This document shows, in pieces, positions 48,501 to 64,000 of a stretch of 64,000 nt of DNA (positions within the stretch are counted from its first letter, which is position 1; each line of letters opens with the position of its first letter). The notes under the pieces are model-generated. The model was not told where the DNA came from and did no database searches. It was given only the letters and a program-made list of their open reading frames with translations. The stretch is taken from positions 6,696,745 through 6,760,744 of the forward strand of contig NC_072472.1 of NCBI RefSeq assembly GCF_027596085.1. Reading direction: 5' to 3'. The DNA comes from Anoplopoma fimbria (lineage: Eukaryota > Chordata > Actinopteri > Perciformes > Anoplopomatidae). A program made the translations under genes and the position numbers.

Positions 48501-51270
48501 AGCCAAAGAGTATGCTCCTCCATCTTCACCCTCCCATGGCGCTGCCTCGATCACCCCCCCGTCTGCAGCTGAAGCGGCGTCCGCTCAGCCTCCACCTCAG
48601 TACAAACCTCCGACCAGGAATCTGGAGCCTCATCACAACACTGTGTTTGAGAAGTCTATGGAGCAACTGGCCAGCATCTTCCCCGACTACACGAGGTAAC
48701 GCTGGAGCTCTAATGCCAAGTTATAAACACTTAAGACTGCATGCAGGTCAGTGCTGCATCAGCTAGTCAACTATTTCTATTTCCCTCTTTATTCTCCTGC
48801 TTCACTAAATCTAAGAGGTAAATGATGTGCTTAGCACCAAGCATTTTAGTCATAAATCTTTATATAAAGGAACAAATCTAAGGACTCGCATCAAGATTGA
48901 TTGGTTATGATATATTGGCAGGTATGATAGGATTTTTCAAACTTCCAGATATTACTGTCGTCTTCTAAAAAAATCCAGCATGAAATATTAAAACTCAGTT
49001 GTTTTTGGTGGCATTTTTCACAAAAAAAGAAAGAAACACAACAACATTGAGTATTTAATCTGTGAGTTTTACACTTGTAGGACAAATGGAGGTATTAAAA
49101 TCTTTGATTGTGCATTTGTGTTCAGGTCAGACTTGGTGAGGTTTGTAATGGAGCTGCGTTCCTCCAGCGGTGGAAGCCTCAGCAGCATGACGTTGCAGGA
49201 AATGGTCGGTGGAGTGACTCAGCTGATCCTTGACCATCAGGTAGGTTTTTAAAGGTCCAAACTTTTGACCTAATATGTAATGGACCCATGGAAAACCCAA
49301 AAGTTATTTATCGTCATTTGCATTAAGCCGATGACCTGTTGACCTTTTTATGAATCAATACTCCATCATGTAACAAAGGCCTAGCAGTCAGTGCTGAAAA
49401 ATGTCTGTTAAATCTTAATTTAAAACAATTATGTTGTGTTTTTAGCAGAAATATGTACCAAACAAAGAAATATTCTCAAGTCTATAGAGTGTGTTTGCTG
49501 TATATAATTTATTTCTGAATCCTGTATGTTGCACTTTTTAGGCCAAAACTGTTAAGAGGACCTGTGAAGACCTCTAGTACTGATTATATTGGTTATTTCT
49601 CATATAACCAATATAATGATTCATGATTGTTTTGGCTTCTTTTCCTCTCAGGAGAAGCCTAAAGCTGCCAAACCGAACATCGTGTTAAATGGGATTCCAC
49701 CTATGTGTACCACCCCCTCTGGTCGCCCCGGTCTGGCAGTCACACGGACAAAAGAGAGACGCGCACGCCAACGCAGTAGGTCTTTTTATCCCAGTGATAT
49801 GTTTTGCTTCAATCCATATTTGTTGGCGCTTAGACTTTCAAAAACAACTTTTTCACTGTGATCAAAAAAACATTCGGTACAGCCCATAAAAACATATTTC
49901 AGAAAATGTATATAGCACAACCAAGTTGGGTTACAAGGGACGACCACAACTGACTGGAAGACCTGTGACGACCTCTGGTATTGATTATCTTCTAACACAT
50001 CACATTGATTGATTGTTTCCCTCGCAGGAGAAGCTTAAAGCTGCCAAATCCAACGCCATGGGTCATGGGAGTCAAGCTCAGTATACCACCCCGCCTTTGG
50101 TCGTCCCGGTCTGGCAGCTCCCGGAACAAAAGAGAGAAACGCACCCCAAAGCAGTAAGACCCCAAAAAAATCATGCATTAGTATCTAGAATAAGTATTGG
50201 TATGAATTAGTACGGGCTTAATATTTCAGCAGAGGATGCTACTTTGTTAAAACTTGTTATTTCTGCGCAGTTGTAGATAAATGTTAGGCTACACTTATAT
50301 TATGAGTGTTACACTCTTTGTAGAATTAGTGGGGTTGCACAACTATGTTGGGTTACCTAACTATCTCTAACTAGAGTAAGATCTAAACAGATAATTAACC
50401 ACTGGCCTCCAGTTTGGACCCGACTCTGACTGTGTGTGTGTCTTGATTGCAGCTGAACGTGGAGGATCCTTGCATCATCTGTCACGAGGACATGAATCCG
50501 GGGAACATCTGTGTGCTGGGGTGCAGACACAGCTTCCACAACGAGGTGAGCAGAGAGAAACTAACCTGTTGCTGTAGCATTGGTGCTGGTAAGCTTAAAC
50601 ATGGGTTGTATGAGTTAACAACAGATGCCCGAACAAACTGTTTTATTCTAAATCAAGGATGTTATGATAGGAATCTTACTTTCTTTTACTTTTTTTTGTC
50701 CTGCTTACATTTTTTTAATGACTTGAGTTCAGTGATTTAAAAGAAAAAAATCTGTTTTTTCTCTACACAGAATTCTTTTTTTAGTGAATTCAAGAAATAC
50801 GAAGTTAAATTAAGTTCCCTCCTAAAGAACATATAAAAATATCTTAAATATTAGCTGCCATTCACAGTCATCCTAAAATTTAAATTCTTGCAAAAAACAT
50901 TTTTTTCCAGGTTACGTTAAGATTTTGCTTTATATTACTTGTATCCTTTGCTATATACAGCTGAAAAGTATTGACAAAAAATGTGATATAAATGAATGTA
51001 CTTAGTAATTTTAGGCTTTAATGTCCCCATTGGTTTGCTTTCAGTCTTTGATCGGTATGACTTTGAAAAGGGGGTCTTTTATTTTTGTGAGACCTGTAGA
51101 TCATAACTGCTTTTCTCAGTTTCTGCGGCAGGTTTTAATCCTCGGCCTTTGTTTGTGTTCAGTGTATAACGTCGTGGTTGAATGAGCAGAGCACCTGTCC
51201 TACCTGCAGAGATCCCGCAATGCTGCCTGAATTCCCCGCTTTGTCTGGTCGAAGACGCCAAGCTCCGTGA
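27740..51270 (+). CDS. ttc3: E3 ubiquitin-protein ligase TTC3, 45 coding exons
   Basis: A TPR and RING-finger ubiquitin ligase; the mammalian protein ubiquitinates phosphorylated Akt. From ATG 27740 (MSDSDSDYEWSDIRERMS) to the stop at 51268-51270, 45 exons with consistent phases give 1738 residues (human TTC3: about 2025). Order: acidic start, helical N-terminal region, TPRs (about 205-330), Lys-rich linker, second TPR-like region (about 430-625), Cys/His-rich segment (627-690), large helical region, coiled coil (about 1255-1430), Pro/Ser-rich part, RING-H2 (about 1675-1715). The exons are listed in the block entries that follow. A duplicated exon precedes the RING (49652-49775) and is left out because it breaks the frame. 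Upstream: unknown gene, same strand. Downstream: myo7a, convergent. Confidence 0.95.
29825..29937 (+). repeat. 36-bp direct duplication flanking a TTA-tailed insert
   Basis: TAAGTACCTACTTGTTCTGT plus CGTTGCCTATGTAATC occurs at 29825-29860 and again at 29902-29937 with no difference. Between lies TAATAAAGGATTGATTATTA continued by TTA repeats. This resembles a retroposon tail with a long target duplication, or a slippage product. Confidence 0.8.
30272..30418 (+). repeat. (TG)n then (TA)n simple repeat
   Basis: GTGTGTGT at 30273-30293, then TATATA with TTTATATA and TTATATATT interruptions to about 30418, in a ttc3 intron. There is no coding meaning. Confidence 0.95.
31080..32328 (+). CDS. ttc3: ttc3 block 2: TPR domain
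   Basis: Exons 31080-31174, 31495-31557, 31774-31828, 32169-32328. They encode consecutive TPR helices: IGNENFQKQHYDVAEDFYSK, ALKYNPANHIVYGNRALCYI, KEYLKAVGDGKCATLLKPHW and KGHYRFCEALFNLGEVKKAI. The TPR signature spacing (N-x-A, Y-x-K-A-L, P, N-R-A) is plain. This region serves protein binding in the family. Confidence 0.92.
32769..34923 (+). CDS. ttc3: ttc3 block 3: Lys-rich linker, small exons
   Basis: Exons 32769-32799, 32874-32964, 33699-33729, 34173-34233, 34836-34923. They are short exons of 31-91 bases that encode a low-complexity basic linker (KPKTESKRPESTNR-like, SSKNGKGAPSSPAAKNKPKN). The phases 1-2-0-1-2-0 close exactly, which supports the small exons. Such a linker evolves fast, so conservation is little help here. 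Confidence 0.75.
35161..37651 (+). CDS. ttc3: ttc3 block 4: second TPR-like helical region
   Basis: Exons 35161-35310, 35939-36019, 36698-36807, 36892-37018, 37529-37651. They encode helices such as ELRSMVQDAHAALTDLRSRN, EEAFRKALVLLETSTPK, LLLYGRASALTEIGQLEELG, VYYAIGRVYLKENRFGLALE and EFTEILERAIELCKFPPIPK-like sequence, a TPR-type array. The pattern A-x-x-x-A-L-x-x-x in successive exons supports the call. Confidence 0.88.
37752..38104 (+). CDS. ttc3: ttc3 block 5: Cys/His-rich segment
   Basis: Exons 37752-37850 and 38012-38104, both phase 0 to 0. They encode GYIRICCCKSCIVEYHTACW and, after ILKTSFFEKNEKDFLQEP, CLTPDCLGQICSIRIFCPTG then LQKCR. The spacing CCC-x2-C-x5-H-x2-C and C-x4-C-x4-C-x5-C is compatible with metal binding. 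I know of no named domain for it; it may be an unnamed TTC3-specific zinc element. Confidence 0.85.
38181..43762 (+). CDS. ttc3: ttc3 block 6: central region
   Basis: Exons 38181-38245, 38548-38684, 39141-39461, 40368-40643, 40733-40776, 41759-41809, 41895-41974, 42078-42233, 43210-43762. They encode a charged helix (KSKEEHKLMRKQHKQSFQEK), then WLLYKDRVLLQISQNMELL, KSFIERYAGQLEQLDLAFLL, the basic patch KSRGRKKKRREPT, DPFSVPSHLREQVADFENQY, YFAQILEEHGPLVAEDPLLV and the largest exon (553 bases). No named domain is recognised. Intron 39462-40367 carries a copy of the 0.7-kb dispersed repeat. Confidence 0.87.
39690..40310 (+). repeat. Unclassified dispersed repeat, copy B
   Basis: A diverged copy of the 13380-14100 repeat, in a ttc3 intron. 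Shared words: CTGTGCCATTGA, TTTGTCAGTC, GGGCTAACCCTAAACTAACC-like, TTTCTTCTATTCTTATT, CAAAACAAAC, AGGACTTTCTAAAA, AAAAGCATGA and GGACCCAATCAAGCT (the last also at 53520). Confidence 0.65.
44082..46951 (+). CDS. ttc3: ttc3 block 7: coiled coil
   Basis: Exons 44082-44150, 45001-45150, 45301-45440, 45734-45802, 45895-45991, 46669-46772, 46867-46951. They encode long heptad-like helices: IMRQKKNKKLEQQIEKMSNG, LRHKEAVAVLEEDIKKITAN, LFQQKLEEEVKKDQKEKKAN, LKALKTEIEELMEQHGS and MILEDEIKRYKLSFTSATRR. The region is consistent with the coiled coil that precedes the RING in TTC3. Confidence 0.9.
44580..44870 (-). repeat. Dispersed repeat (18790 and 62570 family)
   Basis: On the plus strand it reads CTTTATTTAGCTTAA, ACACATAAAAGAAA, TTCATCCTTTA, ATCACAAACATTCAAAATCA and GATACGTGGTTTTCACTGG. 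The complement of this order is at 18840-19060, and the direct order at 62615-62710. A weaker match is at 27420-27460. It ends in TACTTTTAC-type sequence. The short frames it opens resemble one another only because the DNA does. Confidence 0.55.
47929..50153 (+). CDS. ttc3: ttc3 block 8: Pro/Ser-rich linker and distal copy of the duplicated exon
   Basis: Exons 47929-48030, 48493-48695, 49126-49240 and 50028-50153. They encode AQYQELLDQVNNGQRL, a Pro/Ser/Ala stretch (YAPPSSPSHGAASITPPSAA), the conserved helix NTVFEKSMEQLASIFPDYTR and LQEMVGGVTQLILDHQ, then EKLKAAKSNAMGHGSQAQYT. Exon 50028-50153 is 126 bases, phase 0 to 0, and is the only one of the two related exons that leads in frame into the RING exon. 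Confidence 0.8.
48159..48347 (+). repeat. Imperfect (ACT)n trinucleotide tract
   Basis: An irregular run of CTACTACTTCTACTGCTACAA-like triplets, period 3, in a ttc3 intron. A shorter AGTAGTAGC-type tract lies at about 41335-41395. Confidence 0.75.
49652..49775 (+). pseudogene. ttc3: Proximal duplicate exon of ttc3 (out of frame with the RING)
   Basis: An AG acceptor (TTTTCCTCTCAG) precedes GAGAAGCCTAAAGCTGCCAA and a donor GTAGG follows; the distal exon at 50028 has the same architecture and the same opening (GAGAAGCTTAAAGCTGCCAA). The proximal copy is 124 bases against 126, so it ends in phase 1. Splicing it to the distal exon gives a stop at the third codon; splicing it to the RING exon loses the RING frame. 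Using a second donor two codons on (AG then GTCTTT, 49779) does not rescue it. Reading through the donor ends at 49861 and gives a protein without the RING. It may be a decayed duplicate or an alternative 3' terminal exon. Confidence 0.6.
50453..51270 (+). CDS. ttc3: ttc3 block 9: RING-H2 finger and C terminus
   Basis: Exons 50453-50545 and 51163-51270. They encode PCIICHEDMNPGNICVLGCR, HSFHNECITSWLNEQSTCPT and CRDPAMLPEFPALSGRRRQA then P and stop. Zinc ligands follow C-x2-C-x13-C-x-H-x2-H-x2-C-x10-C-x2-C, a RING-H2 pattern; the split lies just before the sixth ligand. This domain gives the protein its E3 activity. Confidence 0.96.
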
Positions 51271-51399
51271 TAACCTGACCCTCCTTTATCTTCCTATCCT
51301 TCATTTACCCACATTTATGCTTTTATCTTCTTTCTTATTTTTTAATCACAAATTTCAATATAATCGTTAAAATGTTCAGACTGATGTTTGTACACTTTG

Positions 51400-51405
51400 A
51401 ATAAA
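51400..51405 (+). promoter_or_regulatory. Candidate ttc3 polyadenylation signal
   Basis: AATAAA, 130 bases after the stop codon, followed by AT/GT-rich sequence. The satellite begins about 70 bases later. Confidence 0.65.
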
Positions 51406-51473
51406 CTAAAGCATCTTGTGTTTGAAATCTTGTCAGGTGTTTGTCTGTCCCGACTTTTCATACAATTTCATAC

Positions 51474-52262
51474 AGTCATAGGAAAGTATGTCGAAAACTT
51501 TCATAAGAAATGTCATAGTATAGTATGTCGAAGAATGTTTTGAAAAAAAGTAATATTATAGTGCAACATTAAAAGTCATAGTATAGTATGTCAAACAATA
51601 TAAAAAAAGGAATAGTACAGTTTGTTGAAAAATGTCATGAAAAAGTCAACCGTATAGAATGTCGAAATCTTTCATGAAAAAAGTAATATAATAGTGTCAC
51701 ATTAAAGGTCAAAGTATAGTATGTTGAAAAATATAACAGTCATAGTATAGTATGTCAAAAAAATTTCATGAAAGAAAATCATTGTATAGTATGCTGAAAA
51801 TTGTCATGAAAAAAGGTTATAGTATAGTATGTCGAAAAATTTCTTGAATAAAAGTAATCTCATAGTAGGACGTTAAAAGTAGTAGCATAGTACGTCAAAA
51901 TATATAATAAAAGATATATGTTGTATAATATGTTGTAAAATGTAATTAAAAGGTCATAGTATAACATGTCGAAAAAAAGTAATTCTAAAGAAAGTCAAAA
52001 AACATCTTGCAAATATTTATAGCATAGTATAATATAAACAGTCATGGTATGATATATTAAAAAAGGCAAGTGTAGTATGCCATAAAATGTCAGCATAATA
52101 TGTCAATATGACAAAAATAGTCATAGTAGAGTATATTAAAAAATTCATAGTATTGTCTGTTAAAAAAATTATAGTCTGATGAAAACTGCCATAAAAGGCA
52201 TTGCATAGTATGTCAATAGTAATAGTATAGTGTGTTGAAAAAGTCACAGTATTATGTTAAAA
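51474..52262 (+). repeat. Degenerate AT-rich satellite between convergent genes
   Basis: An irregular array based on TCATAGTATAGTATGTCGAA plus AAATTTCATGAAAAAAG-like tails, unit about 35-45 bases, about 20 units. The copies diverge by substitutions and indels, with more decay to the right. The array lies between the ttc3 end and the myo7a end. Confidence 0.85.
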
Positions 52263-53867
52263 AGTCATCCCATACTTAAGAAATAAACATCTATATACTC
52301 TTTGCAAAATATTATTTATTCATGTCTACATAAGGATGTTTGGTCACATGGTCAAAAAACAGTGTTATGATTATGACTTGAAGTTTAATAGAAATCAATG
52401 CTAATGGTTCGTACATTTAGAAAAAAAGACACCATTCACCATCTACAGTATGTGTGTACATGTACATGATCTAAGAACTACTGTGGCACACATATGGCCT
52501 GTTTCTGTGCACGTGCATGACTAAACAATGTAATAAAACAAAATCCAGATTGCCTCTTTCCTCTTAATATTTCCAAATCTGACTGCATACATAGTCAAAC
52601 TGGGAATTATATTAAATGAAAGAGAAAAAAAAAATGTTGAGATCTGAAGGGTCATTTGTTAGATGATAGGTTACTTTTGGTGTGATCACTATTCAAAGAT
52701 TAAAAAGTGAACATTTATTTAATGTCGGTATTTAACAACTCTGAGCATAAATAAGGATGAAAAGACGAAGCTACATCACAAGACAAACAATAATTAAAAA
52801 GTAGGCTTCTGTTTTGGGGGAATTTTCCAATTGTTTTAGGTATTTATCTTATATATAAGACAAGGGTTAGAAATCAGATTTTCATTCACATCTTGTTTTT
52901 GTATAACAAGCAAGAAGCAAGAGTACCGTTTTGTTTTCTTAACAGTGATGTCGGCATTTGAGAAAACCAAATTCTGTCTCAAACAATAGTCAAACAGCAC
53001 AGAGATTATGAACTGAGAAACTTCACTGATAATATAATGACATGCACGACCGTTCTAATGTTTGGAATCACATGTTTGGTTTCTGTTTTTACTTCTTTCC
53101 TTCAATATTTCAGACACCAAATGTATTATCTACATTTGAAATAGTTTCGACCCCAAAAGAGGAATAATTCAATTGATTTGTTCACTTGACACTGAAAAAT
53201 GAATCTGTTTCTATTAAATCTGCACACATTTTGATGCTAAGCTTCCAGTTTCTTTTATCCATGTGTGGTGATAAGATAAGATAATCCTTTATTAGTCCCG
53301 CAGCGGGGAAATTTGTCTTCTATTCTTTACTGAACGTGGCTCAGAGGGATCGTTGTCCCGTTCTGCTCTTTCTATTGTCTGGTTAAACCATTTGTACATG
53401 TTTTTTGTTCTCCATGCACAAAACAAACCTTTTGTAAAGAGGACTTTTTACAACCTCAAAGCATGAAAGCACATTCAAACATATACAGTCGTCCTCACAG
53501 ACATCCAGACATCGGACTGGACCCAATCAAGCTTTTTGTAGCAGGAGACCACAAACTTTGAACGTTGTGTAAATAGAAGAGCAGATAATATTTCTGATTA
53601 TAATGCAGACAGAAAGCCGTCCAAATTGCTGTGTAACAGTTGGGAAAAGGTCATTTAAAGGCAATATGTGAGTTTTAAGACAGGGCCGATACATAATAAC
53701 ATAAATGAAAATGTTGGCATTACAGTGACACACACACTTTGATAACCACTTTGGGGAACAACTCACACAGTTATGTATGAAATAAGAGCTTTTTGTTTCC
53801 ATGTATTCACACTCTGCATGTGTGAGTGAATGAAAGATGTATTGATTGATTGACCGTACATTCCTGC
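52263..53867. other. Presumed myo7a 3' untranslated region and flank
   Basis: AT-rich, with no coding signal. Minus-strand AATAAA (plus TTTATT) occurs at 52315-52320 and 53288-53293, the latter inside a repeat. Where the transcript ends is not clear. A copy of the 0.7-kb repeat occupies 53095-53540. Confidence 0.45.
53095..53540 (+). repeat. Unclassified dispersed repeat, copy C, broken by a SINE-like fragment
   Basis: Shares CACCAAATGTATTATCTACA-like, CTGCACACATTTTGATGCTA, AAGCTTCCAGTTTCTTTT, CAAAACAAAC, AAAGCATGAAA and GGACCCAATCAAGCT with copies A and B. After GTGTGGTGAT, a fragment of the SINE-like unit (53269-53318, AAGATAAGATAATCCTTTAT to GGGGAAATTTG) interrupts it; copy B reads straight on from GTGGTGAT to TTCTTCTATTC. 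Confidence 0.65.
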
Positions 53868-63854
<9,987 letters not shown>

Positions 63855-64000
63855 CTGAGTGAGAGAAAACAACAGCTGAACTCAACCAGATCCAAAGCAC
63901 AGTGCTGTAATACATTTGTTTATTCAGAGCTACATTTATTTTATTTAGCTGGGAAAATTTCCTTGAAAATCAGTATAGATATTTAGAAAATTAAATTCCC

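Overview
The window is nuclear genomic DNA of a teleost fish. The genes are vertebrate and multi-exonic, with short introns and canonical GT-AG junctions. The coding parts read closely as mammalian KCNJ6, RABGEF1, TTC3 and MYO7A but with fish-type divergence. The DNA between them is full of small AT-rich dispersed repeats typical of fish (TACTTAAGTAC-type repeats, hAT and Tc1 MITEs, AGATAAGATAATCC-type SINE-like units). The species cannot be named from the sequence alone. All exon borders below come from reading splice sites and checking that every phase closes; none is backed by transcripts.

Layout. (1) 2402-5211, plus: kcnj6 (GIRK2), two coding exons. (2) 5212-10871: non-coding, repeat-rich, between convergent genes. 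(3) 15536-10872, minus: rabgef1 (Rabex-5), eight coding exons, with a non-coding first exon near 16385-16500 and a CRE/NRF1-like promoter. (4) 16872-17710: a three-layer nested repeat. (5) 19581-23101, plus: a three-exon gene for a 413-residue protein I do not recognise. (6) 23310-24020: a Tc1-type MITE and tandem copies of its end. (7) About 24240-51270, plus: ttc3, a non-coding first exon plus 45 coding exons, 1738 residues; its first intron holds a minisatellite of about 80 units of 23 bp. (8) 51271-53867: the gap between two convergent 3' ends, partly an AT-rich degenerate satellite. (9) 63854-53868, minus: the last 22 coding exons of a myo7a gene (first MyTH4 to stop); the head and neck lie beyond the right edge.

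The genes do not form an operon-like unit. kcnj6 is a G-protein-gated potassium channel, rabgef1 a Rab5 exchange factor, ttc3 a RING E3 ligase and myo7a an unconventional myosin of sensory hair cells. KCNJ6 and TTC3 are neighbours in the human 21q22 region, so the left and middle parts keep a piece of that synteny; rabgef1 and myo7a come from elsewhere by the human map.

Main points for a second look: an apparent AT-AC (U12-type) intron in the myo7a tail; a tandemly duplicated exon just before the TTC3 RING exon, of which only the distal copy keeps the RING in frame; a 269-bp fragment pasted into another repeat with no difference I can see; two adjacent near-perfect palindromes in a myo7a intron; and the unidentified three-exon gene. 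No tRNA, rRNA, CRISPR array or intact autonomous transposon was found.
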